This document shows, in pieces, positions 34,253-44,023 of a stretch of 64,000 nt of DNA. Source of the DNA: Flavobacterium sp. UBA6135 (GTDB taxonomy: Bacteria > Bacteroidota > Bacteroidia > Flavobacteriales > Flavobacteriaceae); assembly GCF_002428305.1 (NCBI RefSeq), contig NZ_DIVJ01000039.1, positions 36,284-100,283 of the forward strand, given 5' to 3'. The first letter of the stretch is position 1; each line of letters opens with the position of its first letter. A program made the translations under genes and the position numbers. The notes under the pieces were generated by a model. That model saw only the letters and a list, made by a program, of their open reading frames with translations. It did not search any database and was not told the DNA's origin.

Positions 34253-34840
34253 TTAACTTGCTAACCAATCCAATATTTCTTTGTCATTTGGTTTTGTTCT
34301 TGGGCTGATTACTTTTTCTAATTCTCCTTTTTCGTTTAGTAAATATTTTTGAAAGTTCCATTCTACTTCGCTGTCTTGCAATCCGTTTTTAGCTTTTTGC
34401 GTTAAAAACTGGTAAATTGGAGCCATTTCATTTCCTTTAACAGCAATTTTGCTCATCATTGGAAACGTTACACCATAATTCTTTTCACAAAAAGCTCCGA
34501 TTTCTTCATTAGTTCCTGGTTCTTGTGACATAAAATCATTAGCCGGAAAACCAATAATTACTAATCCTTTGTCTTTATATTCTTCATACAATACTTGAAG
34601 ATCTTTGTATTGTGGAGTTAATCCACATTTGGAAGCCGTATTTACAATCATCACTTTTTTACCTCGCAACGAAGCAAAATCAAATTCATTTTCTTCTAAA
34701 TCAGTTACTTTGAACTGATATACATTTTCTGTTGTCATAGTGTTTTTTTCGATTTTTGAAGTGGTTGTTGTTTTATTTTGTGCCTGATTTTGACAGCTGA
34801 TAAAAACTACCAAACTGAACGCTAAAATTACTTTTTTCAT
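34253..34840 (-). CDS. Glutathione peroxidase family, lipoprotein
   Basis: The 195-residue protein has a lipoprotein signal (SLVVFISCQNQAQ; Cys at about 16). The peroxidatic Cys is in NTASKCGLTPQY (about 70-81), with GFPANDF (about 97-103) and WNFQKYL (about 161-167) giving the Gln/Trp/Asn of the active site. Bacterial members often use thioredoxin rather than glutathione. It is anchored in the envelope and lies 10 bases after the CcsBA gene, so it may protect the cytochrome c assembly site from peroxides (inference). Confidence 0.92.
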   Translation of the reverse strand: MKKVILAFSLVVFISCQNQAQNKTTTTSKIEKNTMTTENVYQFKVTDLEENEFDFASLRGKKVMIVNTASKCGLTPQYKDLQVLYEEYKDKGLVIIGFPANDFMSQEPGTNEEIGAFCEKNYGVTFPMMSKIAVKGNEMAPIYQFLTQKAKNGLQDSEVEWNFQKYLLNEKGELEKVISPRTKPNDKEILDWLAS

Positions 34841-34850
34841 AGTTACTTTT

Positions 34851-37800
34851 TTAAACTTGTTTTGCTTTTAAATGTTTTTTATAATTGATGTACGCAAAAA
34901 TTCCTAGAATAATTACGACAATTACTGAAATATATACAAAATTCGGTGTCACTACTTTGTCTCCACTAGCATACGAATGCAATCCGGTTAAATAGAAATT
35001 TACACCAAAATAAGTCATCATAATGGAATAAAACGCAATAATACTTGCAAAATTAAATACAAACAAACCTCTAAAGAAAGGAACAAAACGCATATGAATC
35101 ACAAAGGCGTAAACCATGATGCTGATTAAAGCCCATGTTTCTTTTGGATCCCAACCCCAATAGCGACCCCAACTTTCATTGGCCCATTGACCGCCTAAAA
35201 AGTTTCCGATAGTCAACATTACCAAACCAATGGTTAATGCCATTTCGTTGATATATGTTATTTCCTGAATATTTAATTTCATTCTTACTTTATTATTCTC
35301 ATTGGTAAGCAGCATTAAGAGCAACGCAACAATACCTAAAATCATGGCTAAGGTAAACGGACCATAACTGGCAACGATAACGGCAACGTGAATCATTAAC
35401 CAATAGGAATTCAGCACCGGTTGTAAATTAGCAATCGAAGGATCCATCCAATTCCAGTGGGCAATCATCAAAATCATTGCTGTAACAAATGAAGCTGATG
35501 CCACCGTAAGTTTTGATTTTCTGTCAAAAGCCAAGCCGAAAAACATGGTAGCCCAAGCCACATAAATCATTGATTCATAAGCATCACTCCAAGGAGCATG
35601 ACCGGAAATATACCAGCGAACAATTAAACCAGCGGTGTGAAGCACAAATAAAAATCCGATAACCCAATGAAAAATGTTTACTGTGGTATTGATTACTTTA
35701 TTTGATTTAAAAATTTGAATCACTGTAAAGATCAACATTAAAACACCGGCCATCATATATAAATAGAACAAGCGTTTAAAAATATCATACTTGTTATACA
35801 GCACTTCAGAATGAATTCTCTTTTCAGAAGGGCGTACTTTTTCTCCAAATTTTAATTGAAATTTTTCAATGCCTTCAACCAATTCATCTGCTTTTGCATA
35901 ACCTTTAGTTTGATGAGCTTCTTGAAGAACACTCATATATAAAGGCATCAAATTTTTAATCATTTGAATGTCTTTGTCTTCTGTTTCATTCATTTCCGGA
36001 TACGAAATCCAGGTGTTATTTTCATCGTTAGGAATGGGGAACAATCGAAGAATACTTCCGCTAAAAGCGGTATTCAATAAAACGACGCGTTTGTTTATTT
36101 CAATAAAATCTTTTTGAAATTGATTAGGAATTGCAGCTTTAGTAGCTTCATCCACTAAGTCTGACAACAAATAATTTCCATTTTTATCAAAGAAATTTAC
36201 AAAAGGTGCAAACTTGGCTTCTTTATCTACTCCAATTATTTTTCGAATGCTGTCATTTCCTTTTTTCAAATAAATGATGGGTATTTCCATCCAATAAAAG
36301 GGATATTGTGACATCGACAAAAACACCTGATCTGAATTAAATCCTTTATAATGATCACTCTTGCTTACTTTTCGCAATAATTCTGAAGAGAACGTATTTA
36401 CAGGCTTCATTCGTCCGCCTTGGTCTTGAATGACTAACGCTCCAAATTTAGCCGCATGTTCTTTTGAGGCAATATTTTTTTCGACAAAAGCTTCAATTTC
36501 AGATAGACTAGGTTTTTTTGCATTGTGAAGCGATTCCTGAGCAAAAGCAGAAGTTGTCACTACCAAAAAAGCGATGATTGACAATCCTGCTTTTTTCAAT
36601 TTCACTTTTTCTAATTTTCGTTTCAAATCCGCAAAACGCGTGTTTTTATCAAACATAATAACCATTAAAGCCAAATACAAAAGGAAATAACCGATATAGG
36701 TTATCCAAGTTCCCCAAAAATCGTGATTTACAGAAAGTACCGTTCCTTTTTCATCGGGATGAAAAGAAGCTTGAAAAAAACGATAACCCCGATGGTCCAA
36801 AATATTATTCATAAAAATTCGAGCATCAAAATCGTTTCCGTTATCCACCACAGTTACTTTACTTTCAAAAGAAGCATAATTATTCAATGTTCCGGGATAA
36901 CGTTCCGCAATAAAATCATTCAGTTTTATACCAAAAGGTAATTCATACACTTTACTTCCAAAAAGTAATGTAAACTCCAAATCACCCAATTTAAATGATT
37001 CCGGAATGCCCATTTTTCCTTTTGCACCCACTAATGTTACTTCTTTGCTTTCACCATTTGCTTCAACAGTTACCATTAAAGCATCGTCCGATTGCAAATC
37101 TTTCCAATCGTTATTTGACTGAAATTCTTTCAATCCTTTAATTGGCGGTTCAGGAAAAACAAATTGAGTTCCCCCTAAATTATATAACGAACGAAGTTGC
37201 AAAACTTGCAACGAATCTTTGTAAACATTCCCTTTTAATTGATCAGCCATTCGCATAAAATCACCTCCAAAAGCTGATTCCAGGTATAGTTTTTCGCCTT
37301 CCATGGTAACGTTAATTGCTCCCGGAGTTGGTTTGTTGAACGCAAATAAAATATTGTGCAGGTTTTGAACTTCTCCCGCTTTCAAATAATGTTCATGACG
37401 CGTTCCTTCGGAAGATTCAACTAATTTGATGTAATACTCTCCATTTTCATTTTCCTTCAAGGTTTCCGTTACATTCATGATGTATTTTTTGTAACGAATT
37501 GAAAATGGTGTTTTATCAAAATTGTCATTAATTTTAAAATCATTGGATGCCGCTTGCGATAAAATGAGAGGCTTTTCAATCGTTTTGCGTTTCATTTCGC
37601 CTTGGTAATCACCATCAACAAGAACGCTTAGATAGGCTTTGTCTGAGTAAAAAATACGTTCAGTAGCTCCTTCTCTTATCGGCATCATACCTTCAAAACT
37701 GATGTAACGTGTGACAAAAGCACCCACTAAAATAAAAATAAACGACATGTGAATTAACAGCGTAGCCCATTTTTCTTTACGCCAAAGTTGGTAGCGTTTG

Positions 37801-37997
37801 ATGTTTCCTATGAAGTTAATCACAAAAAACACCATGATTACTTCAAACCACCAGGCGTTGTAAACCCAGATTCTTGCTGTATCGGTGTTGTAATAACTTT
37901 CAATAAAAGTTCCGGCTGCCATGGCTGCTGCAAATCCGATAAATAAAAGAGCCATTAATTTTGTAGAAAAAAGTACAGAAGTAATTTTGTTGACCAT
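34851..37997 (-). CDS. Cytochrome c biogenesis protein CcsBA (ResB-CcsA fusion)
   Basis: The 1048-residue membrane protein joins a ResB/CcsB-like half (about 1-460, with a large periplasmic domain) and a CcsA half. The haem-handling WWD domain is visible as WGRYWGWDPKETWALIS near the C-terminus. A signal-like hydrophobic helix (LSIIAFLVVTTSAFAQ) sits in the middle before a second periplasmic domain. It carries haem across the inner membrane and ligates it to apocytochromes (system II). I start at MVNKITS. The longer frame begins with a GTG at 38024 that overlaps a -7 box. Confidence 0.92.
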   Translation of the reverse strand: MVNKITSVLFSTKLMALLFIGFAAAMAAGTFIESYYNTDTARIWVYNAWWFEVIMVFFVINFIGNIKRYQLWRKEKWATLLIHMSFIFILVGAFVTRYISFEGMMPIREGATERIFYSDKAYLSVLVDGDYQGEMKRKTIEKPLILSQAASNDFKINDNFDKTPFSIRYKKYIMNVTETLKENENGEYYIKLVESSEGTRHEHYLKAGEVQNLHNILFAFNKPTPGAINVTMEGEKLYLESAFGGDFMRMADQLKGNVYKDSLQVLQLRSLYNLGGTQFVFPEPPIKGLKEFQSNNDWKDLQSDDALMVTVEANGESKEVTLVGAKGKMGIPESFKLGDLEFTLLFGSKVYELPFGIKLNDFIAERYPGTLNNYASFESKVTVVDNGNDFDARIFMNNILDHRGYRFFQASFHPDEKGTVLSVNHDFWGTWITYIGYFLLYLALMVIMFDKNTRFADLKRKLEKVKLKKAGLSIIAFLVVTTSAFAQESLHNAKKPSLSEIEAFVEKNIASKEHAAKFGALVIQDQGGRMKPVNTFSSELLRKVSKSDHYKGFNSDQVFLSMSQYPFYWMEIPIIYLKKGNDSIRKIIGVDKEAKFAPFVNFFDKNGNYLLSDLVDEATKAAIPNQFQKDFIEINKRVVLLNTAFSGSILRLFPIPNDENNTWISYPEMNETEDKDIQMIKNLMPLYMSVLQEAHQTKGYAKADELVEGIEKFQLKFGEKVRPSEKRIHSEVLYNKYDIFKRLFYLYMMAGVLMLIFTVIQIFKSNKVINTTVNIFHWVIGFLFVLHTAGLIVRWYISGHAPWSDAYESMIYVAWATMFFGLAFDRKSKLTVASASFVTAMILMIAHWNWMDPSIANLQPVLNSYWLMIHVAVIVASYGPFTLAMILGIVALLLMLLTNENNKVRMKLNIQEITYINEMALTIGLVMLTIGNFLGGQWANESWGRYWGWDPKETWALISIMVYAFVIHMRFVPFFRGLFVFNFASIIAFYSIMMTYFGVNFYLTGLHSYASGDKVVTPNFVYISVIVVIILGIFAYINYKKHLKAKQV

Positions 37998-38023
37998 TGG
38001 AGAAATCCTAATTATTTGAAGCA

Positions 38024-38031
38024 CAAAAATA
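38024..38031 (-). promoter_or_regulatory. Promoter -7 box TATTTTTG
   Basis: On the minus strand, TATTTTTG ends 26 bases before the ATG at 37997. The upstream GTG codon begins at the last base of the box, so it is not a usable start. Confidence 0.65.
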
Positions 38032-38147
38032 CTGAGAAAAGTAGGAACACCCTATTTTTTTATGCATATTTTAAGTTGCTTTTAAGGTTTGTTGATATGA
38101 TTCTTAATTTTACATTTGTTCCATTCAATTTTTAGTATTTTAGCCAA

Positions 38148-38909
38148 ATGATTTCAGTAAGTATAATAGGCTCTGGGAACGTTGCTCAACATTTAATTCA
38201 GGCTTTTTCTAAAAGTCAGGAAGTTGTTTTGGTTCAAGTTTTTGCCCGAAACAAAGCTGCTGTTTCCAATTTGGTTGAAAACCATAAGATTATTTCTGAT
38301 TTTTCGGAATTTAAAAATGCTGATGTCTTTGTAATAGCGGTTTCAGACAATGCAATTGAAGCTGTTTCTTCTCAGCTCCCATTTGAAAACAGTTTGGTTG
38401 TTCATACTTCGGGTTCTTCTGAAATGAATCAGATACATCCCAATAACAGAAGAGGTGTTTTTTATCCGCTTCAAACATTTACAAAAGGGAAACCGGTTGA
38501 TTTTAAAGAAATTCCTATTTGTTTAGAAAGCGAGCATTCGTCAGATTACGAAACACTTGAAACTTTAGCAAAAAGCATTTCAGCTGTGACTTATTCGATA
38601 TCTTCTCAACAGCGAAAAGCGTTGCATGTTGCAGCTGTTTTTGTGTGTAATTTTGTCAATCATCTGTATAGTATCGGAGCTGAAATTTGTGAAGAAAGCA
38701 AGTTGCCTTTTTCCATATTACAACCTTTGATTCAGGAAACAGCAAATAAAATTGCAATTAAAAGTCCGGATGAAGCTCAAACCGGACCTGCAAAAAGAGG
38801 TGACACTAAAACGATTAACACGCATTTGCATTTTTTATCAGATGAAAATCAAATAGAAATTTATAAACTCATAACAAAATCTATTATAGATCATGACAAA
38901 AAGCTATAA
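38148..38909 (+). CDS. Rossmann-like and DUF2520 domain protein
   Basis: A 253-residue protein with an N-terminal NAD(P)-binding fold (SIIGSGNVAQHL, about 4-15) and a C-terminal helical DUF2520 domain (QRKALHVAAVFVCNFVNHLY, about 156-175). The build is like pyrroline-5-carboxylate and F420-dependent reductases, but the substrate is unknown. The next gene starts 17 bases inside it, so it heads an operon with kdsC, a UbiA enzyme and maf. Confidence 0.85.
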   Translation: MISVSIIGSGNVAQHLIQAFSKSQEVVLVQVFARNKAAVSNLVENHKIISDFSEFKNADVFVIAVSDNAIEAVSSQLPFENSLVVHTSGSSEMNQIHPNNRRGVFYPLQTFTKGKPVDFKEIPICLESEHSSDYETLETLAKSISAVTYSISSQQRKALHVAAVFVCNFVNHLYSIGAEICEESKLPFSILQPLIQETANKIAIKSPDEAQTGPAKRGDTKTINTHLHFLSDENQIEIYKLITKSIIDHDKKL

Positions 38910-39420
38910 AGAACTAATGAATACCATTACCACATTTATTTTTGATGTTGATGGTGTTTTAACAGATGGAACCGTTCATATTGCTCAAAACGGAGAACTG
39001 CTTCGAGAAATGCACATTCGCGATGGTTTTGCCATGAAAGCAGCTGTTGAAAGCGGTTATCATGTTTGTATTATTTCCGGTGGTAGTAACGAAGGTGTTC
39101 GGATCAGACTACGAAACTTGGGTATAACTGATATCCATTTGGGTTCACCTGACAAAGTGGAAACCTTTAAAGAATATTGTGATGTGTATCAAATCAATCC
39201 TGAAAACGTGCTTTATATGGGCGATGATATTCCGGATTTTCATGTGATGCAATTGGTAGGATTGCCCACTTGTCCGCAAGATGCATGTCCGGAAATCAAA
39301 TCTATTTCAACTTATATTTCTCATAAAGAAGGTGGAAAAGGAGCCGTTAGAGATGTCATTGAACAAGTGATGAAAGTTCAAGGAAAATGGAATACCTATT
39401 TTAATGGAAAATTAGATTAA
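38893..39420 (+). CDS. kdsC: 3-Deoxy-D-manno-octulosonate 8-phosphate phosphatase
   Basis: The 175-residue HAD phosphatase has no cap domain. The nucleophile motif FDVDGVLTDG (about 16-25) is followed by MHIRDGFAMKAAVESGY, IISGGSNEGV and GDDIPDFHVM (about 109-118), the KdsC pattern. It removes phosphate from KDO-8-P for LPS core synthesis. The MTKSYKELMN start fits family N-termini and overlaps the upstream gene; an inner ATG at 38917 is the alternative. Confidence 0.9.
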   Translation: MTKSYKELMNTITTFIFDVDGVLTDGTVHIAQNGELLREMHIRDGFAMKAAVESGYHVCIISGGSNEGVRIRLRNLGITDIHLGSPDKVETFKEYCDVYQINPENVLYMGDDIPDFHVMQLVGLPTCPQDACPEIKSISTYISHKEGGKGAVRDVIEQVMKVQGKWNTYFNGKLD

Positions 39421-39426
39421 CTCCCG

Positions 39427-40353
39427 ATGAAATTTTTAAAACTTATTCGTTATCAAAATTTGATTTTGCTTGCTTTGATGCAATTTTCTTTTCGCTATGG
39501 TTTTTTGATTCATCAAGATGTACCTTTAGCATTAGCTGATTGGCAATTTTCGCTTTTAGTATTAGCAACGGTACTTTTGGCTGCAGCAGGATACATTATC
39601 AATGATATTTTTGATCAAGATACAGACGAAATTAATAAACCTCAAAAACAAATTATAGGCAAATCTATATCCGAAAACATAGCCTACAATTTGTATGTTT
39701 CTTTAAATTTAACCGGTGTTGCCATTGGGTTCTATCTTTCAAATGTGATACTTCGCCCCAGTTTTGCAGTAATTTTTATATTTATTGCGGCTTCTTTGTA
39801 TTTTTATGCTACGCAACTCAAAAAAATTGCACTTGTTGGTAATTTATTAATTGCTTGTTTAACAGCCGTAAGTGTACTTTTAATTGGTGTTTTTGATTTA
39901 TATCCGGCAATATATGATGCCAATCGGGAACAAATGGGTCTTATGTTTAAAATTTTAATTGATTATGCATTTTTTGCTTTTTTTATCAATTTGATTAGAG
40001 AATTAGTAAAAGACGCTGAAGATTACAAAGGTGATTTTACCGTTGGAGCCAAAACTTTGCCTGTATTAATTGGCACAAAAATAACTGCAAAAATTGTTTT
40101 TGTATTACACCTGATTGCGTTGCTCCTTTTGATAAATTATACGAATACCAATTTGTTTGAAAACAATTTATTGATTGCTACGTTGTATGCATTGGTAACG
40201 GTAGTTGCACCATTAATACTAACTATGATAAAAAGCTGGAAAGCTGCTACAACTGAAGATTTTCAAACCATTTCAAAAGTGCTGAAAGTGGTTATTTTCT
40301 TTGGAATTATGTCAATTGTAGTAATCACTTATTCAATAAAATGGAATGCTTAG
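39427..40353 (+). CDS. UbiA-family prenyltransferase (geranylgeranylglycerol-phosphate type)
   Basis: This is a 308-residue membrane protein of eight to nine helices. The two acidic prenyl-diphosphate motifs are NDIFDQDTDEINKP (about 59-72) and KDAEDYKGDFTVGAKT (about 197-212). In Bacteroidota these homologues are usually labelled geranylgeranylglycerol-phosphate transferases, but a lipid or quinone product has to be shown. It is distinct from menA at 24721. It lies 6 bases after kdsC and overlaps maf by 8. Confidence 0.85.
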   Translation: MKFLKLIRYQNLILLALMQFSFRYGFLIHQDVPLALADWQFSLLVLATVLLAAAGYIINDIFDQDTDEINKPQKQIIGKSISENIAYNLYVSLNLTGVAIGFYLSNVILRPSFAVIFIFIAASLYFYATQLKKIALVGNLLIACLTAVSVLLIGVFDLYPAIYDANREQMGLMFKILIDYAFFAFFINLIRELVKDAEDYKGDFTVGAKTLPVLIGTKITAKIVFVLHLIALLLLINYTNTNLFENNLLIATLYALVTVVAPLILTMIKSWKAATTEDFQTISKVLKVVIFFGIMSIVVITYSIKWNA

Positions 40354-40930
40354 AGATAAACTAAAACATAAAAATATCATTCTGGCTTCGGGTTCGCCCA
40401 GAAGGCAAGAATTTTTTAAAGATTTGGGTGTAGATTTTGAAATCAAACTCAAAGAAATTGACGAGGTTTATCCGGAACATCTAAAGGCTGAAGAAATCAC
40501 CGATTATTTAGCGGTTTTAAAAGCAACTGCATTTGACGGTGAACTTAAGGAGGATGATGTTTTAATAACCAGCGACACGATTGTTTGGTTGCATGAAAAA
40601 GCGTTGGGCAAACCCAAAAATTATGATGATGCATTTACAATGTTGTCTGATTTATCCAATACAACACATGAAGTAATAACCTCTGTTTGTTTTAAAACAA
40701 ATAAAACTACTGACGTTTTTCATGACAAAACAAAAGTAACATTTGAAAAATTATCTGATGAATCGATACGGTATTATCTTGATAATTTTAAACCTTTTGA
40801 CAAAGCCGGAAGTTACGGTGTTCAGGAATGGATTGGTTGGATTGGTATAAAAAAAATGGAAGGTTCGTATGCAAATGTTGTAGGAATGCCCGTGCATCTT
40901 GTATTTAAAAAATTAGCTACATTTATTTAA
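40346..40930 (+). CDS. maf: Maf-like nucleoside triphosphate pyrophosphatase
   Basis: The 194-residue protein has the Maf opening ILASGSPRRQEFFKDLG (about 11-27), the catalytic Asp in ITSDTIVW (about 75-82), GKPKNYDDAFTMLSDLS, and DKAGSYGVQEWIG near the end. The family hydrolyses dTTP, UTP or modified nucleotides and acts as house-cleaner or division inhibitor. It overlaps the UbiA gene by 8 bases and sits in the same operon. Confidence 0.92.
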   Translation: MLRDKLKHKNIILASGSPRRQEFFKDLGVDFEIKLKEIDEVYPEHLKAEEITDYLAVLKATAFDGELKEDDVLITSDTIVWLHEKALGKPKNYDDAFTMLSDLSNTTHEVITSVCFKTNKTTDVFHDKTKVTFEKLSDESIRYYLDNFKPFDKAGSYGVQEWIGWIGIKKMEGSYANVVGMPVHLVFKKLATFI

Positions 40931-40945
40931 ATATTTTTTATAATT

Positions 40946-41476
40946 ATGAGACTTTTTAATGAGTATATAAAAGAAGTTATAATAACACTTTTCGTTCTAG
41001 TTGTTTTAATCATTGTTCGCTTACTAATTGCTAAAATCGTGAAACGTTTTGCCAGAATAAGTGAAATATTAGAGCATAGAACAAAATTAGTAATAAAGTA
41101 TTTCAATATATTAATTGGCACAATTGCTGTAATAACGTTGTTTGTGATTTGGGGTGTTAAACCTGAAAATATAGTTTTTGTAACCTCCTCTATTTTTGCT
41201 GTTATTGGCGTTGCCATGTTCGCACAATGGTCGATTTTAAGTAATGTAACATCGGGAATAATTTTGTTTTTTTCCGCACCTTTTAAAATTGGTGACACCA
41301 TTAAAATACATGATAAAGATTTTCCAATCGAAGCAGAAATTGAAGATATTAGAGGGTTTCACACCTATTTAAAAACCAAAGAAGGAGAAATTATCACCTA
41401 TCCAAACAGTTTGTTATTGCAAAAAGGAGTATCTATCATTTATCCTGAAAAGGAAACAAGAGAATTTACCGATTAA
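40946..41476 (+). CDS. Minimal MscS-type mechanosensitive channel
   Basis: The protein has only 176 residues. It has an N-terminal helix (about 9-35), a second helix (55-72) and the pore-lining segment IFAVIGVAMFAQWSILSNV (about 83-101), followed by the beta domain (FKIGDTIKI, YPNSLLLQKGV). It ends right after the beta domain, so the C-terminal alpha-beta vestibule of E. coli MscS (286 residues) is missing. A small osmotic-release channel is likely. It lies 15 bases after maf and 37 before the POTRA protein. Confidence 0.85.
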   Translation: MRLFNEYIKEVIITLFVLVVLIIVRLLIAKIVKRFARISEILEHRTKLVIKYFNILIGTIAVITLFVIWGVKPENIVFVTSSIFAVIGVAMFAQWSILSNVTSGIILFFSAPFKIGDTIKIHDKDFPIEAEIEDIRGFHTYLKTKEGEIITYPNSLLLQKGVSIIYPEKETREFTD

Positions 41477-41513
41477 AATGGAATGGGTTTTAATGAAAAT
41501 GATTTAAAAATAA

Positions 41514-43346
41514 ATGATACCTAAAAAAGTTGTTGTCTTGGTTTTTTTAATTTGTAGTTTTCCCGGCTACAGCCAAGATAATACAACAAAAAAAGATACT
41601 ATAATAACTGCATATAAAGACATTGAAAACTATTCTAAAAAAAGTAAATTCACCAAATTTGTGCATGGCTTAGTGTTTAGAACAGTTCAAACGAAACCTA
41701 CTTTAAACAAACACACCAAAAGAATTCAACGAAAAAATTTTCAGAATTACGAGAACAAAATAATTCGAAATATTGAAATCACCACTTTAGATCCTTTTGG
41801 TTATTCTACATCGGATACTGCAGCCAAGCCAACGCGTTTTTCATCTAAACTTGGCAATACGTTGCATGCAAAAACCAAACAATTCATTATCAAAGATTTA
41901 TTACTACTAAAAAAAGGCGATCGTTTGGACACGCTTTTGGTTTATGAAAGTGAGCGTATCATTAGAAGCCAACGTTACATTAGAAGCGTTCAAATTGAAC
42001 CTCAAATGATTTCGTCAAAATCGGATAGTGTTGATGTTATTATTCGCGTTTTAGATTCTTGGAGTTTAATTCCTAACGTTACGCCAACCACTAGTAGGGT
42101 AACTTATGAAGTTAGAGAGCGTAATTTTTTAGGTTTAGGTCATGATTGGTCCAATTCGTTCCGACAAAATATTGACGATTCCAAGTCTGCTTTATCCACA
42201 AGATATACGTTACCCAACATCAAAAATACTTTTATAAGAGCCACTTTAAATTATCAAATTGATTTACAAGATAATTACACTAAAGGAATTCAAGTAGAAC
42301 GAACTTTTATCTCCCCCTACACAAGATGGGCCGGTGGATTTCAGTATGAAAACAAATTTTTACAAGACAGTTTGCCTTTGTCCCCCAATCAATACAAGAA
42401 AGAAAATTTTAAATCAGATACCTATGATGCCTGGATTGGTTATTCCTTGCCAATAAATATAGGTAATGGAAATTTTGTCAAAGAAACCAATTTGATAACC
42501 ACGCTTCGTCTTTTAAATGTAGATTTCATTGAAAAACCTTCTATAGAATCTGATAGTATTAATTTCTTTTCTGACGAAAAATTTATTTTAAGTGGTATTG
42601 GAATTTCAAATCGAAGTTTTGTTCAAGATAGCTATATTTTCAATTACGGAATAACCGAAGACGTTCCTATTGGAAAGTATTTTGGAACTACTGCAGGTTA
42701 TCAAAGAAAAAATGAAGGCAGTAGATTATATTTAGGACTTAGAGCTACTTTGGGAAATTATTTCAGTTGGGGCTATTTGAGCACCAATTTTGAATTTGGA
42801 AGTTTTTACAGAGATAAAAGCACCGAACAAAACACCTTTGTATCACAAGTAAATTATTTTACTCCTTTAATTGAAATGGGGCGTTGGAAAATGCGACATT
42901 TTATAAAAAACGATATTATTATCGGCAATAACCGACTTAATTCTGAAGGTGACCGATTGAATATTAACGAAAATAATGGTATTCAAGGCTTCAACAGTCC
43001 AAAATTACTAGGTACAAAAAAAATAGTTCTATCGCTCCAATCGCAAACTTATTCTCCTTGGAATTGGGCAGGATTTCGTTTTAGTCCTTTTTTTAATTAT
43101 AGTCTTGCTTTGTTGGGTGATGGTGCCAATGGTTTCAAAAAAAGTGAAGGTTTCAACAAATATACTTTAGGAGTTATTCTCACTAATGATTATTTGGTAT
43201 TCAACAACTTTCAGTTGTCTTTTTCATTTTATCCTAAAATACCAAATCAAGGAGAAAACATATTCAACACCAATTCCTTTCAAACCTCTGATTTTGGTTA
43301 TCTTGACTTTGAAATTAACAAACCACGAACTGCAACATATAATTGA
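41514..43346 (+). CDS. Outer-membrane POTRA/beta-barrel protein
   Basis: The 610-residue protein has a signal peptide (about 1-21, ending FPGYSQ). Residues 80-185 contain a POTRA-like unit (IIRNIEITTLDPFGYS, then FIIKDLLLLKKGDRLD and RIIRSQRYIRSVQIEPQ), and the remaining 400 residues are alternating strands (VRERNFLGLGHDWSNSF) as in Omp85/BamA-type barrels. Compared with BamA it has one or two POTRA units only. It may insert or secrete proteins, or move lipids, at the outer membrane. The substrate is unknown. Confidence 0.78.
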   Translation: MIPKKVVVLVFLICSFPGYSQDNTTKKDTIITAYKDIENYSKKSKFTKFVHGLVFRTVQTKPTLNKHTKRIQRKNFQNYENKIIRNIEITTLDPFGYSTSDTAAKPTRFSSKLGNTLHAKTKQFIIKDLLLLKKGDRLDTLLVYESERIIRSQRYIRSVQIEPQMISSKSDSVDVIIRVLDSWSLIPNVTPTTSRVTYEVRERNFLGLGHDWSNSFRQNIDDSKSALSTRYTLPNIKNTFIRATLNYQIDLQDNYTKGIQVERTFISPYTRWAGGFQYENKFLQDSLPLSPNQYKKENFKSDTYDAWIGYSLPINIGNGNFVKETNLITTLRLLNVDFIEKPSIESDSINFFSDEKFILSGIGISNRSFVQDSYIFNYGITEDVPIGKYFGTTAGYQRKNEGSRLYLGLRATLGNYFSWGYLSTNFEFGSFYRDKSTEQNTFVSQVNYFTPLIEMGRWKMRHFIKNDIIIGNNRLNSEGDRLNINENNGIQGFNSPKLLGTKKIVLSLQSQTYSPWNWAGFRFSPFFNYSLALLGDGANGFKKSEGFNKYTLGVILTNDYLVFNNFQLSFSFYPKIPNQGENIFNTNSFQTSDFGYLDFEINKPRTATYN

Positions 43347-43429
43347 TTTCATGACTTATCATTTCCAAATGGCATAATTTTGGCAAGATTTAATTAGATT
43401 AAGATTTGTACTAACTAAAATTTTAAATT

Positions 43430-43900
43430 ATGAAACCAATAAAATTAGGATTTACAGCACTACTGCTCTTATTTGTAGCAACCGCTTTCTCTCAAGTAAA
43501 CGTTACTATTGGAACACCACCACCATGGGGTCCTGCAGGTTATACTGAGGTTCGCTATTATTACATACCGGACATTGAAATATATTATGATGTACAACAA
43601 TCACAATATGTCTATTTTGAAAAAGGAAAATGGTACAGAAAAAGAAATTTACCGGGAAAATTTAAAAAGTATGATTTCTATTCGGGATATAAAGTTGTTT
43701 TAACAGATTACCATGGTCCAACACCTTATGTTCATTTTAACAACCATAAAGTAAAATATCCGAAAGGTTTTAAAGGAAGTCCTCAAAAAACAATTGGTAC
43801 CAAAAACAATCCCAAGCAAAAAACTACTGCTTTGAAACCTAAAAATCAAAAATCAAATTCAAGTGACAATACTTCTAAAGGAAAGAAAACAAAAAATTAA
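43430..43900 (+). CDS. Exported basic hypothetical protein
   Basis: A 156-residue protein with a signal peptide (about 1-21, LFVATAFSQ). The mature part is rich in Tyr and Lys (YYYIPDIEIYYDVQQSQYVY, KGKWYRKRNLPGKFK). It then ends in a low-complexity Lys/Asn/Ser tail of about 40 residues. No enzyme motif is seen. The tail suggests binding to an anionic surface, but that is a guess. A strong terminator follows. Confidence 0.7.
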   Translation: MKPIKLGFTALLLLFVATAFSQVNVTIGTPPPWGPAGYTEVRYYYIPDIEIYYDVQQSQYVYFEKGKWYRKRNLPGKFKKYDFYSGYKVVLTDYHGPTPYVHFNNHKVKYPKGFKGSPQKTIGTKNNPKQKTTALKPKNQKSNSSDNTSKGKKTKN

Positions 43901-43920
43901 ACACTTATTAATCATTAAAA

Positions 43921-43949
43921 AACAGAGGCTCAATACCTCTGTTTTTTTT
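43921..43949 (+). terminator. Rho-independent terminator
   Basis: Perfect 8-bp stem AACAGAGG (43921-43928) / CCTCTGTT (43936-43943) with a 7-base loop and a T-run to 43949. Confidence 0.9.
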
Positions 43950-43991
43950 GTTAAAGATATTTTAAATAAAAAATAAAGTCTCTTTAATTAG

Positions 43992-43999
43992 TATATTTG
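43992..43999 (+). promoter_or_regulatory. Promoter -7 box TATATTTG
   Basis: TATATTTG ends 24 bases before the ATG of the PIG-L gene and probably drives the whole PIG-L / peptide / symporter / TonB receptor operon. Confidence 0.65.
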
Positions 44000-44023
44000 A
44001 AATCCGACAATTAATCCTGATTT

